A stretch of 64,000 nucleotides of DNA from Myxococcales bacterium. Its GTDB lineage: Bacteria; Myxococcota; Polyangia; Nannocystales; Nannocystaceae. The stretch lies in the NCBI GenBank assembly GCA_016793465.1, contig JAEUJW010000067.1:310001-374000 (forward strand). Reading direction: 5' to 3'. The position numbers were made by a program, and so were the translations under genes. The notes beneath the pieces were generated by a model. The model saw only the letters and a list, made by a program, of their open reading frames with translations. It searched no databases and was not told the origin of the DNA. Positions 1 to 8,721 of the stretch are shown here, one piece after another; the stretch's first letter is position 1, and every line of letters begins with the position of its first letter.

Positions 1-2
1 CC

Positions 3-431
3 GGCAACGTCCCCGGCACGACCACAACCGGCGACCCCGACACCGGCGGCAGCGGGTCCTCGACCACCGGCACCACCAACACGACCAACATGACCGGCGG
101 CGACCCGCCGCCGCCGCCGGCCATGCCGAAGGGCTGCACCGACGCGTGCGAGTGCTGCGAGCCCTGGCCGATCTCCTGGGCCGACGTGCCCGGCGCCACC
201 CACTACGTCGTGCGCTGGAAGTGCTCGATCAACCCCGAGCAGGTCGTCGACGTCGGCGACGTCAACATGATCGGCGACGTGTGCAACGACATCGACATGT
301 GCAACGGCATGTGCGCCTTCACCGTCGGCTACATCAAGGTCGAGGCCTGCAACGCCGACGGCTGCTCGATGGCCGTCGATTTCCCCGTCGACGAGATCCC
401 GATCTCGTGCGGCGGCGGCTGCTGCTGTTAG
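3..431 (+). CDS. C-terminal part of a secreted Cys-rich protein with Thr/Gly linker (5' end outside window)
   Basis: The frame is open from the first bases of the window, so the start lies upstream. What is visible is a linker rich in Thr, Gly, Ser and Asp, a run of five prolines, then about 100 residues with many cysteines. The stretch SWADVPGATHYVVRWKC resembles the A-B strands of a fibronectin type III domain. The chain ends in GGGCCC and a TAG stop. Such linkers usually tether a domain behind a lipoprotein or exported N-terminus in Nannocystineae. No function can be assigned from this fragment. Confidence 0.7.
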   Translation, partial: GNVPGTTTTGDPDTGGSGSSTTGTTNTTNMTGGDPPPPPAMPKGCTDACECCEPWPISWADVPGATHYVVRWKCSINPEQVVDVGDVNMIGDVCNDIDMCNGMCAFTVGYIKVEACNADGCSMAVDFPVDEIPISCGGGCCC

Positions 432-471
432 CGCTTGCGCGGCCCGACGTCGGCGGGCACCATCGCCGCCG

Positions 472-1821
472 ATGCTCGGGCCACGGAGTCGGGCGACCGA
501 GGGGACGGCGCCGCCGCTGGTCCGGATGCACGGGATCTGGCCGGTCGCGCTGGCCTTCGGCCGCGACCCGCTCGCCGTGCTCCGCGGCGCCCGCCGCCGC
601 CACGGCGACGTGTTCACCCTCGACTTCGGCCTGTTGAAAATGTCGTTTTGCCTGGGCCCGGCCAACCAGGCCGCGTTCTTCCGCGCCGAGGACGACGTGC
701 TCGACTTTCAGGCCGCCGTCGCCCAGGTCATGGCCGCGATCCTCGGGCCCGACATGGTCGCCAGCGATCGCCTGGCCGCGCCGACCACCTCGCTGATCCG
801 CCGCGGCCTGCTGCAGCCCGGCGCGCTCGCCCGTTACGAGGCCGCGATCGACGCCGAGGCCGCGGCCAGCGTCGACGCCTGGCTGCGCGCCGGCGAGATC
901 GACGTGTTCCCCGCGGTCTCGCGGCTCGTCAACGACATCGCCGTGCGCTGCTTCATGGGCGAGGAGGTCCGCCGCCGCCACGGCGAGGCCGTCGCCGACG
1001 CCTACTACGCCGTCGAGAAGCACGGCAGCGCGCTGCTCTCGGTCGCCTTCCCGCGGCTGCCGCTGCCGTCGGTGCGCCGGGCCGCGGCCGCCCGCGCCGA
1101 GATCCTCGGCGTGCTCACCGACGTCATCCGCACCCGCCGCGCCGCCGCCGGACCCCCGCCCGACGACTACCTGCAGGGCTGGATCGACCACCGCCTCGCC
1201 GACGGCACGCAGCTCGGCGCCGCCGAGATCGAGGCCCACCTGCTCGGCATCCTGTTCGCCGCCCACACCAACACCACCGGCGCGATGGCCTGGACGCTGT
1301 GCGAGCTGCTGCAGCGCCCGGGCCTGCACGCCGAGGTCGTCGACGAGGCCCTGCGCGTGGCCCAGCCCGACACGCGCCGCCTGCAGCTGCTCGGCCGCTG
1401 CTCGCGGGAGACCGCGCGCCTGCACTTCACCCCGCTGCTCGCGCGCAAGGCCCGGCGCCCGTTCCCCGCCGGCGACTACACCGTCCCGCCCGGCCACCTC
1501 GTGTGCATCTCGCCGATCCTCGTGCACCAGGATCCGGTGATCTACCGCGAGCCCTGGCGCTACGACCCCGAGCGCTGGACCGACCCCGCCGTGCACAAGG
1601 CGCGCGTGGTCGCCGGCTCGTTCGTGCAGTTCGGCCTCGGCGCCCACCGCTGCCCCGGCGAGAACTTCGCCGCGCTGGCCTTCACCCGCTGCTGGCACCG
1701 CCTCCTGCGCACCACCTCGCTCGAGCTGCGCACCCGGCCGATCCCCCCGCCCGACTGGTCGAGCGGCGGCACCCCGTTCCCCACCGGCCCCGTGCGCGTG
1801 CGCGTGCGCCCGCGGGCCTAG
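472..1821 (+). CDS. cytochrome P450, CYP51-like
   Basis: 449 residues, full P450 length. The haem-ligand loop FGLGAHRCPGENFA, the K-helix SRETAR (ExxR) and an I-helix AAHTNTT are all present. The N-terminus (PPLVRMHGIWPVALAFGRDP) and the spacing look like CYP51 and related soluble bacterial P450s, which oxidise sterols or other terpenoids using an external reductase. No reductase gene is visible nearby. The ATG at 472 precedes the conserved proline segment; an internal ATG at 526 is less likely. The next gene on the same strand is an FAD desaturase-type enzyme 64 bp away, so the two may serve one lipid or terpenoid pathway. Substrate is not known. Confidence 0.88.
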   Translation: MLGPRSRATEGTAPPLVRMHGIWPVALAFGRDPLAVLRGARRRHGDVFTLDFGLLKMSFCLGPANQAAFFRAEDDVLDFQAAVAQVMAAILGPDMVASDRLAAPTTSLIRRGLLQPGALARYEAAIDAEAAASVDAWLRAGEIDVFPAVSRLVNDIAVRCFMGEEVRRRHGEAVADAYYAVEKHGSALLSVAFPRLPLPSVRRAAAARAEILGVLTDVIRTRRAAAGPPPDDYLQGWIDHRLADGTQLGAAEIEAHLLGILFAAHTNTTGAMAWTLCELLQRPGLHAEVVDEALRVAQPDTRRLQLLGRCSRETARLHFTPLLARKARRPFPAGDYTVPPGHLVCISPILVHQDPVIYREPWRYDPERWTDPAVHKARVVAGSFVQFGLGAHRCPGENFAALAFTRCWHRLLRTTSLELRTRPIPPPDWSSGGTPFPTGPVRVRVRPRA

Positions 1822-1885
1822 CCGCGTCGCCGGCGTCGCTTGTCGCCGCCGCGACCCGCGGTTATACCCGCCCGCGGAGGCTTGT

Positions 1886-3676
1886 ATGGGCAACCGTGTG
1901 ATCGTGTTCGGCGGCGGCGTGGCGGGTCTGGTCGCCGCGGGCGAGCTCGCGGAGCGCGGCTTTCAGGTCACCGTGTACGAGGCCCGCCACTGGGGCGGCA
2001 AGGTCCGCAGCATGGGCAAGCCCGGCAGCGGCAAGGGCGGCCGCAAGGACCTGCCCGGCGAGCACGGCTTCCACTTCTTCCCCAGCTTCTACCGCCACGT
2101 GCCCGACACCATGCGCCGCATCCCCCGGCCCGAGGGCGGCAGCGTGTACGACAGCCTCGTCGACGGCTCGCGCGCCCTCATCGCCCGCACCGACGACCCG
2201 CCGATCGACATGCCCTCGCGCCTGCCTCGCAGCCTGCGCGAGTGGTGGAAGTTCTTCGCGGCCCTGCGCGCCGCCATGCGCGGCATCCCGCCGGCCGAGC
2301 TGTGCTTCTTCATCGGCAAGACCCTGCAGTTCATGAGCGCCTGCGACGAGCGGCGCATCGCCGAGTGGGACAGCATCTCGTGGTGGGACTACGTCGAGGC
2401 CGACCGCATGAGCTACGCCTACCGCGAGCTCATCGCCCGCCTGCCGCCGCTGCTGCTGATCGCCGTGCACCCCCAGCGGGCCTCGGCGCGCACGCTCGGC
2501 AACGCCTTCATCGGCATGCTGCGCGCCGGCTTCTACCCCGGCAACAACATCGACCGCCAGCTCGACGGCCCGCCGAACGACCGCTGGGTCGACCCCTGGC
2601 TGGCCGACCTCGGCAAGCGGGCCGAGCTGGTCCTCGGGACAGCGCTGATCAGACTCGACTTCGACGAGGAGGCCGGCAAGCTCCGCGGCGCCGTCGTGCG
2701 CGACGCCGACGGCGAGCGCACCGTCACCGCCGACCACTACGTCTGCGCCCTCCCGGTCGAGATCATGGCCCCGCTCGTGACCGCCGAGATGGAGCGCGCC
2801 GCGCCCTCGCTGGCCAGCATCCACACCCTGCGCGTCGGCTGGATGAACGGCCTGCAGCTGTTCCTCGACCGCCCGTTCCCGGTGATCCACGGCCACGTCG
2901 CCTACGAGGACACCGCCTGGGCGCTCACCTCGGTCTCGCAGGCCCAGTTCTGGTCGGCGGTCGACCTCTCGCAGTACGGCGACGGCCGCGTGCGCGAGGT
3001 CTTCGAGGTCATCATCTCCGACTGGGACGCGCCCGGCACCGAGGTCGTCGACCGCCCCGCCCGCGAGTGCAGCGAGCGCGAGATCGTCGAGGAGGTCATC
3101 GCCCAGATCCAGGCCTCGCTGAGCCGCAGCGGCCTGCCCGTGCTCGACCACGCGTGGGTGCTCGACGCCATGATCGACCCCGACCTCAGCTTCCCCAGCC
3201 AGGACACCGGCCTCGACCCCACCGCCCAGAGGCCCGCGCCGAAGGTCGACGGCCTGCAGCGCTCGCAGCTGTTCACCGCCGAGCGCTTCGCCGACCTCCA
3301 GGCCACCGGCCGCGTCGACGGCAACGCCGAGCCGCTCTACATCACCACCGTCGGCGCCTGGGCGGCCCGCCCCGACGCGACCACCGCGATCCCCAACCTG
3401 TTCCTCGCCTCGGACTACGTGCGCACCACCGTCGACTTCGCCTCGGCCGAGGGCGCCGACGAGGCCGGCCGCCGCGCCGCCAACGGCGTGCTCGCGGCCG
3501 CCAACTCCGACCAGCCGCGCGTGCGCCTGTGGCCGCGCGCCGAGCCGCGGATCCTCGCCCCGCTGCGCTGGCTCGACCACCACCGCTTCGTGCGCGGCCA
3601 GATCCAGCTGACCCTGCCCGACTGGCTCGAGCACTGGGTCCGCCGCCTCGCCCAGCCGCCCGGGCGCCGCGTGTGA
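1886..3676 (+). CDS. FAD-dependent amine-oxidase-fold oxidoreductase (hydroxysqualene dehydroxylase / carotenoid desaturase-like)
   Basis: 596 residues starting at an ATG preceded by GGAGG. The N-terminus has the dinucleotide-binding signature FGGGVAGLVAAGELAERG and the following VYEARHWGGKVRS. Near the C-terminus LFLASDYVRTTVDFASAEGA is the second FAD contact typical of phytoene desaturase, HpnE and isorenieratene synthase relatives. The protein is longer than most desaturases. It follows the P450, which suggests a joint terpenoid, sterol or carotenoid role. It ends directly against the converging gene: the two stop codons form TGATCA with no spacer. Family level is firm, reaction is not. 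Confidence 0.8.
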   Translation: MGNRVIVFGGGVAGLVAAGELAERGFQVTVYEARHWGGKVRSMGKPGSGKGGRKDLPGEHGFHFFPSFYRHVPDTMRRIPRPEGGSVYDSLVDGSRALIARTDDPPIDMPSRLPRSLREWWKFFAALRAAMRGIPPAELCFFIGKTLQFMSACDERRIAEWDSISWWDYVEADRMSYAYRELIARLPPLLLIAVHPQRASARTLGNAFIGMLRAGFYPGNNIDRQLDGPPNDRWVDPWLADLGKRAELVLGTALIRLDFDEEAGKLRGAVVRDADGERTVTADHYVCALPVEIMAPLVTAEMERAAPSLASIHTLRVGWMNGLQLFLDRPFPVIHGHVAYEDTAWALTSVSQAQFWSAVDLSQYGDGRVREVFEVIISDWDAPGTEVVDRPARECSEREIVEEVIAQIQASLSRSGLPVLDHAWVLDAMIDPDLSFPSQDTGLDPTAQRPAPKVDGLQRSQLFTAERFADLQATGRVDGNAEPLYITTVGAWAARPDATTAIPNLFLASDYVRTTVDFASAEGADEAGRRAANGVLAAANSDQPRVRLWPRAEPRILAPLRWLDHHRFVRGQIQLTLPDWLEHWVRRLAQPPGRRV

Positions 3677-5833
3677 TCAGTACAGCGACCACTCGGTCAG
3701 CGTGATGTCCTCAAGCTCGTACTTGCCCGAGCCGTCGAGGATCAGCGGCGCCCGCTCGAACGTCACCTTCGAACCGCCGCGCTGATCGGGCCCGCGCCGG
3801 GTCCCGAGCTCGACCACGAGCGCCCCGAGGGACTCGCCGCGGGCCTCGAAGCGCCCGCGCGCGTCGGTCCGCACGACCTTGTCGCCGACCCTCACCGGCA
3901 CGTTCGCCGCGCTCCCGCGCGGCAGCCACTCCTCGGCGACCAGGCGCCCGCGCACCACCCAGCGCTCGGCCGGCACCGGCGCGGCCGCGCGGCCGAGCAC
4001 CCACGGCCCGGTCTGGTGGCCGTCGACGATCACCAGCGGCCCCGCCTCGCCGCCGGTCTGTTCGATCGACAGGTTGAAGTACGACCCGAAGCCGAGCTCG
4101 ACCGCCGTCTTGCCGGTGCCCGCGTCGAGCGCGAGCAGGGTGTGCTCGCCCTGGTTGACGAACACGGCGTCCTGGTCCGCGACCATCGTGTAGGTGCCGA
4201 GCTTCGCTCGACTCCAGCGCGCGGCCCCGCTGGCCAGGTCATAGGCGTGCAGCGTCGCCGTGTCCGACTCGTCGACCCGCGGCGCGTACGTGATCATGAG
4301 CCCGCCCGCGAACTCGGCCCCCGGGATGCGCCGGTCCCACGAGGTGTTGCCCCACCCGCACGCGCCCGGCGCGGCGAACGTGCGCTGCAATTGCCCCGTC
4401 GTCGGGTCGAGCACGCGATAACCCGCGGGGTCCTCGGCGACCAGCACCCCCGCCGTCGTCGCCGCCCCGCAGCCGTGGCCGAGCGTCACCCCGGCCCACA
4501 GCACCGCCCCGGTGTTGGTGTCGAAGGCCGTCAGCCCGCGCTCGCCGATCAGGTAGCCGCGCTCGCCGTCGTGCCACACCCGCTGCAAATTCTTGAAGTG
4601 CGGATCGTCGGCCGCGCGCACGCGCCAGACCTCGCGCCCGCTGTCGAGCGCGTAGCCGACGAGCTGCTCGCTGTCCCCGGTGTACAGCGCGACCAGCGTG
4701 CGCGGCGCGACCACCTGCTGGTACGATCGCAGCGACGGCCCCGCCGCCAGCTGCCAGCGCAGCTTGTAGGTCGCCGGCTCGACCGCCGCGTACTTCAGGT
4801 CGTACGACGACTCGTTGCTCATCAGCAGGACGTCGCCGACGAACCGCACCGCCTTGAAGTCTTTCAGCGCCGCCGGCTTGACCGCCATCGACGCGTGCTC
4901 GACGAGGCCCAGCGAGGCCGCGCGCCGGGCCTCGATCGCCGCCGCTCGTCGACCGACCGCCCACCACACCTCGCCGTCGTCCGCGGGCGTGTGGAGGATC
5001 GCCAGGTTGGCCAGCGGCCGCAGCGGCCGCAGCGGCGCCGGATCGCCCGCGAGCACCGGCGGCAGCCCGCCCGCGCCCGGCTGGTACGGCGCCCACGTCG
5101 CGTCCTCGATCTGCTGCACCGGCGTGTCGGCCGCGACCACGCAGCGGAACCCGCTGGCCACGCTGGCGGCCTCGGCCGGGTCGTCGCGCGCCGAGTCGGC
5201 GAAGCGCTCGTCGATCGGCTGCCTGTACGCGCCGTCCTGGAAGCTCCCGCCGCGCAGGCGCCCGCGCTCGCCGACGATCGACCTGCCGTGGCCGCGCGTC
5301 CACTCGGACACGTTGCCGATCAGGTCGAGCAGCCCCGCCGGGCTCGCCCCCGCCGTGCGATCGCCGGCCACGCACGTGCCCTGCTCGCCGCGGTCCCAGC
5401 ACGCCCGCGCCGCGTCCGGCGGCGCGTGACCCCACGGGTGAGGCGTCTGCGCCGGCCCGCCGCGCGAGGCCCAGATCCACTCCTCGTCGTCGGGCAGGCG
5501 CTTGCCGAGCCAGCCGCAGAACGTCTGGCCCTGCTCCCACGACGCGCAGTTGATCGGGTGGTCGCCGCGGTCCTGGCGCGTCAGGTTGCACAGCGCGCCC
5601 GGGCCGACGAACGCCGGCGTGCACACGCCCGCCCGCACGCACGCGCCGTAGGCCGCGGTCGTGACCTCGGTGACGTCCATGCACACCTTGCCGACCGCCG
5701 GCGGGCCCTCTTCCTCGCCGCCGATCTCCGCCATCCCGGGCGGGCAGGGGGCCGCCGGCGCCTGCGGCCGCTCGTGCGGCGCGCAGGCGGCGAGGAACGC
5801 GAGCACCCCGGAGATCCCGCACGATCGCAGCAT
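3677..5833 (-). CDS. lipoprotein with FGE/SUMF fold, PQQ-like beta-propeller and C-terminal carboxypeptidase-regulatory-like domain
   Basis: 718 residues. I place the start at 5833 (MLRSCGISGVLAFLAACAP) because it gives a clean lipoprotein signal with lipobox LAAC; the longer in-frame start would add an unlikely leader. Residues about 30-235 carry FGE-sulfatase signatures (GNVSEWTRG, LRGGSFQDG, SGFRCVVAA). About 290-620 form PQQ/quinoprotein-like repeats (for example ALDAGTGKTAVELG). The last 90 residues look like a carboxypeptidase-regulatory-like sandwich. The SYCYRYRC-type cysteine pair of true formylglycine-generating enzymes is absent, so catalysis is unlikely. Probably an envelope binding or assembly protein. 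Confidence 0.75.
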   Translation of the reverse strand: MLRSCGISGVLAFLAACAPHERPQAPAAPCPPGMAEIGGEEEGPPAVGKVCMDVTEVTTAAYGACVRAGVCTPAFVGPGALCNLTRQDRGDHPINCASWEQGQTFCGWLGKRLPDDEEWIWASRGGPAQTPHPWGHAPPDAARACWDRGEQGTCVAGDRTAGASPAGLLDLIGNVSEWTRGHGRSIVGERGRLRGGSFQDGAYRQPIDERFADSARDDPAEAASVASGFRCVVAADTPVQQIEDATWAPYQPGAGGLPPVLAGDPAPLRPLRPLANLAILHTPADDGEVWWAVGRRAAAIEARRAASLGLVEHASMAVKPAALKDFKAVRFVGDVLLMSNESSYDLKYAAVEPATYKLRWQLAAGPSLRSYQQVVAPRTLVALYTGDSEQLVGYALDSGREVWRVRAADDPHFKNLQRVWHDGERGYLIGERGLTAFDTNTGAVLWAGVTLGHGCGAATTAGVLVAEDPAGYRVLDPTTGQLQRTFAAPGACGWGNTSWDRRIPGAEFAGGLMITYAPRVDESDTATLHAYDLASGAARWSRAKLGTYTMVADQDAVFVNQGEHTLLALDAGTGKTAVELGFGSYFNLSIEQTGGEAGPLVIVDGHQTGPWVLGRAAAPVPAERWVVRGRLVAEEWLPRGSAANVPVRVGDKVVRTDARGRFEARGESLGALVVELGTRRGPDQRGGSKVTFERAPLILDGSGKYELEDITLTEWSLY

Positions 5834-5931
5834 GCCCGCCAGGCTATCACAGCCCCGCGACGGCCCGCCCCGGCTCCACGTCACGCCCCGCGGTGGAATA
5901 TGCTGCGCCCGCCGTGCGTGGCGCGGCCGCC

Positions 5932-6438
5932 ATGCCGACGCTCATCACCCGCGACGAGGCGCTGCGACGGATCGTCGAGGAGGGCGGACGCCCCGCGTGC
6001 CTGATGTGCGCGATCCTCGGGCGCCGCGTCGGCGCCGTCTACCCGATCTTCGAGGACGACGAGCTGCTGGTCATGCTGCCCCGCTACGTGCGCCGCTGGG
6101 GCCACGTGCTCGTCGTGCCGCGCGCCCACGTGACGACCTTCGCCGCCGTCGAGCCCGCCCTGTGGTCCCGCCTCGGCCGCGTCGCCCTCCAGGCCGCCCG
6201 CATGGTCGAGCGCGTGTGCCAGCCGCGCCGCTGCTACATGGCCTCGACCGGCAGCACCGCCGGCGAGCGCACCCAGACGTCGATGCACATGCACGTGCAC
6301 GTCATCCCCCTCGGCGACCCCGACGACAGGCCCAGCGACGTGTTCAGCTGGGTCGACGGCGTGCTGGTCGGCGAGCCCGCCGAGTGGCTCGAGCTGCAGC
6401 AGCGCTACCGCGCGGTGTGGGACGCCTGCGCGCCCTGA
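5932..6438 (+). CDS. HIT family protein (histidine triad nucleotide hydrolase/transferase)
   Basis: 168 residues from MPTLITRDEALRR; an upstream in-frame ATG adds only low-complexity sequence. The triad HMHVHVIP, the preceding GHVLVVPRAHV and the CLMCAILGR zinc-type Cys pair near the N-terminus are standard for HIT proteins, which hydrolyse or transfer nucleotides linked to small groups. Its last 34 bp overlap the 3' end of the converging lipoprotein gene. A second HIT gene lies at 39559. Confidence 0.85.
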   Translation: MPTLITRDEALRRIVEEGGRPACLMCAILGRRVGAVYPIFEDDELLVMLPRYVRRWGHVLVVPRAHVTTFAAVEPALWSRLGRVALQAARMVERVCQPRRCYMASTGSTAGERTQTSMHMHVHVIPLGDPDDRPSDVFSWVDGVLVGEPAEWLELQQRYRAVWDACAP

Positions 6439-7388
6439 TCGCCCGGCCGATGTTCGAACGCCTGGCCCGCGGGGTCGTAGCCCTGCAGCGCCGCGACGAT
6501 CGCCAGCAGGTTGCTGCGGCTCGGCTGGTAGCGCGGGTTGTCGAACGCCAGGCTCGCGTGCCAGCGGTCGAGCGGGGCGGCCCCCGGCAGCGCGCGCGGC
6601 CAGGCCGCCTTCGCCGGCGCCGCGATCGCCTCGGCCGGCAACCACGCCAGCTCGTCGACCAGGCCCGCGACGAGCTCGAGGTCCTCCTCGACCCGCGCGC
6701 GCACCTCCGGCGTCGCCACCGACCAGCGGGCGATCTGCGCCTCGTTGACGACCACGTACTCGCGGAACGCCACGGCGTCCTCGGCTCCGTCGCGCACGTG
6801 GTACACCGCCGCGATGCGCGACGCGTCCAGCCCCGCGATCGCGACCGCCGCGCCGTCGAGCGTCGCCGCCGCGAACGGCTCGGCGTCGCCCGGCCGAAAG
6901 CGCACGACCACGGCCGTGTCCGCCAGCTCGACCCGCACCAGCGCGTCGCCGTAGCGCACCGGCCCGAGCCCCATGGTCGTGGCGAACGGGCTCGTCCACG
7001 CGTACCGCCGCCGGCGCAGGCGCGGGTCGTCGAGCAGCGTGCGCGCCAGCGTCGACCCGCCCTGCGCCGCCCGCATCAGCCCGCCGACGAACAGCGACGG
7101 CCCGAGGCCCGCCCCCGACTCCGCGACCAGCAGCTCTCGGCTGGCCCGCAGCGCCGCGATCTGCCGCGGCGTCGTCCACGTGTAGAGCACCGCGCGCGCG
7201 TAGTCGTCGTGGTGCACCGCGCGCGCGCCCAGCCGCGCGCTCGCCGTCGGCGGCGCCGGGGCAGGGGAGGGCGCCTGCGCCGGCGCCTGCACATGCACGG
7301 GCTCCGCGTCCGGCGGCGCCGCCTGGCGCACCGGCGCCGTCGCGCACGCGACCAGCACCACCGGCCACCAGCGCCGCGACCCTTTCAT
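6405..7388 (-). CDS. orphan lipoprotein/secreted protein
   Basis: 327 residues from MKGSRRWWPVVLVACATAP, a signal with a possible lipobox VVLVAC. A Pro/Ala-rich spacer (about residues 30-60) follows, then a mostly alpha/beta domain without a motif I recognise. The ATG overlaps the stop of a 21-residue reading frame (ATGA), itself overlapped with the MFS gene upstream, so all three could be translated in a coupled way. The 3' end overlaps the HIT gene on the other strand by 34 bp. Confidence 0.6.
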   Translation of the reverse strand: MKGSRRWWPVVLVACATAPVRQAAPPDAEPVHVQAPAQAPSPAPAPPTASARLGARAVHHDDYARAVLYTWTTPRQIAALRASRELLVAESGAGLGPSLFVGGLMRAAQGGSTLARTLLDDPRLRRRRYAWTSPFATTMGLGPVRYGDALVRVELADTAVVVRFRPGDAEPFAAATLDGAAVAIAGLDASRIAAVYHVRDGAEDAVAFREYVVVNEAQIARWSVATPEVRARVEEDLELVAGLVDELAWLPAEAIAAPAKAAWPRALPGAAPLDRWHASLAFDNPRYQPSRSNLLAIVAALQGYDPAGQAFEHRPGDQGAQASHTAR

Positions 7389-7450
7389 GGCCCGTCCTCC
7401 TCGCCGAGGCCGATGCGCACCAGCGCCACGGGCCACCAGCGCCGCTGCAT
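7385..7450 (-). CDS. possible 21-residue coupled mini-ORF (echo of the next gene's signal peptide)
   Basis: The reading frame MQRRWWPVALVRIGLGEEDG starts in a TGATG overlap with the MFS stop and ends in an ATGA overlap with the next gene. Its first half repeats the N-terminus of that downstream gene (RRWWPVVLV), and the DNA is a direct repeat of about 34 bp (7346-7380 against 7413-7447). It may be a decayed tandem duplicate or a coupling peptide. Evidence is only position and similarity. Confidence 0.3.
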   Translation of the reverse strand: MQRRWWPVALVRIGLGEEDGP

Positions 7451-8679
7451 CACGGCACCTTCGCCTCGCCGCGGCCCGCTCGCACCAGCGCGCCCGTCAG
7501 CCCCCAGGCCGCGCCGGCGATCACCAGCCCGCACCACGCCGCCGCCGCCGGCGCGACCAGCCGCTCCGCGACCGCCGCGCCCAGCAACCCGCCGACGCAC
7601 TGGCCCCCGGCCGCGAGCATCAGGTCGATGCCCGCCATGCGCCCGAGCGCGTGGTTCGGCGTCAGCATCTGCATGCGGGTCACCCCGTTCACCCAGTTGG
7701 CCCCGACCCCGACGCCCCACAGCACCATCGCCACCAGCACCACCGGCGTCGCGTGCACCGCCGCGAACAACGCGATCGCCGCCAGCCCGGTCAGCGTCGC
7801 CGCGTGCACCCCCCTGAGCGACGCGTGCATCCCGGGGATGCGCGCCCACAGCAGCGGCCCCGCGCCGGTGCCGACGCCCCGCAGCGCGTGCAGCACTCCG
7901 AGGGTCAGCGCCGCCGCCCCCGCGTCGGTCCGCGGCGACGAGCCCGCCGCGTACCCGTGCAGCCAGATCCACGCCCCGCCGCTGGCCAGCGCCAGCGGCA
8001 CCTTGGCCAGCACCGCCGCGAGGATCGGCCGCTCGCGCCAGGCCAGCGCCCACGCGTCGGCCAGGCGCCCGCGGTCGTGCGCCGCCTTGCCGGGCGGCAG
8101 CGGCGGCAGCGCGGCGAAGATCCCCGCCGCCAGCACGAACGTCGCCGCGTCGATCGCCAGCGCCCCGACGGTGCCCACGTACGCCGTCACCAGCCCGCCG
8201 AGCCCGACCCCGACCGCGAACAGCACGCTCCACGTCGCGCCCATCAGCGCGTTCGCCGGGCCGATCGCCGCCGTCGGCACCAGCTGCGGCAGCGACGCGT
8301 TGGCCGCCGGATCGACGAACGCTCCCAGGGCCATGCGCACGAACAGCAGCACCTGCACCGCGCCCAGCGCCCCCGCGTACACCGCCGCGATCATCCCCGC
8401 CACCACCACGGCCCGCAGCAGGCTAAACAGCACCACCAGCGCGCGGCGGTCGACGCGATCCGCGAGCCGCCCGGCGAACGGGGCGAGCAGCGCGCGCGGC
8501 AGCGTGTGCGCCAGCAGCACCACGGCGACCGCCCACAGCGACCCGTCCGCGACCGCGAGCGTGCCCACCGCCACGAACGTGAACCAGTCGCCGAGCAGCG
8601 ACACCGAGTTGCCGAGCCACAGCCGACGAAACGTCGCGAGCCCCAGGACCTCACGCCACGTCGGCACCGGCTCGCTCAC
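7450..8679 (-). CDS. MFS transporter
   Basis: 409 residues with about ten to twelve hydrophobic segments. The GTG start at 8679 (then SEPVPTWREVLGLATFRRL) places the first transmembrane helix at residues 15-40. The loop FAGRLADRVDRRALVVLFS between helices 2 and 3 matches the MFS signature loop. The set fits the drug-efflux/macrolide (MefA-like) branch of 12-helix MFS proteins in the inner membrane. Substrate is unknown. It is divergent from the PhoX-like gene with a 42 bp gap, and its 3' end is coupled to the mini-ORF at 7450. Confidence 0.8.
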   Translation of the reverse strand: MSEPVPTWREVLGLATFRRLWLGNSVSLLGDWFTFVAVGTLAVADGSLWAVAVVLLAHTLPRALLAPFAGRLADRVDRRALVVLFSLLRAVVVAGMIAAVYAGALGAVQVLLFVRMALGAFVDPAANASLPQLVPTAAIGPANALMGATWSVLFAVGVGLGGLVTAYVGTVGALAIDAATFVLAAGIFAALPPLPPGKAAHDRGRLADAWALAWRERPILAAVLAKVPLALASGGAWIWLHGYAAGSSPRTDAGAAALTLGVLHALRGVGTGAGPLLWARIPGMHASLRGVHAATLTGLAAIALFAAVHATPVVLVAMVLWGVGVGANWVNGVTRMQMLTPNHALGRMAGIDLMLAAGGQCVGGLLGAAVAERLVAPAAAAWCGLVIAGAAWGLTGALVRAGRGEAKVP

Positions 8680-8721
8680 CGCGGCGACTATAGATGGCCT
8701 CGCGGGCGCGTGTGCGCCCAA

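Noticed and set aside
3677..5833. Active formylglycine-generating enzyme
   Set aside because: The characteristic Cys pair is missing and no sulfatase gene is adjacent.
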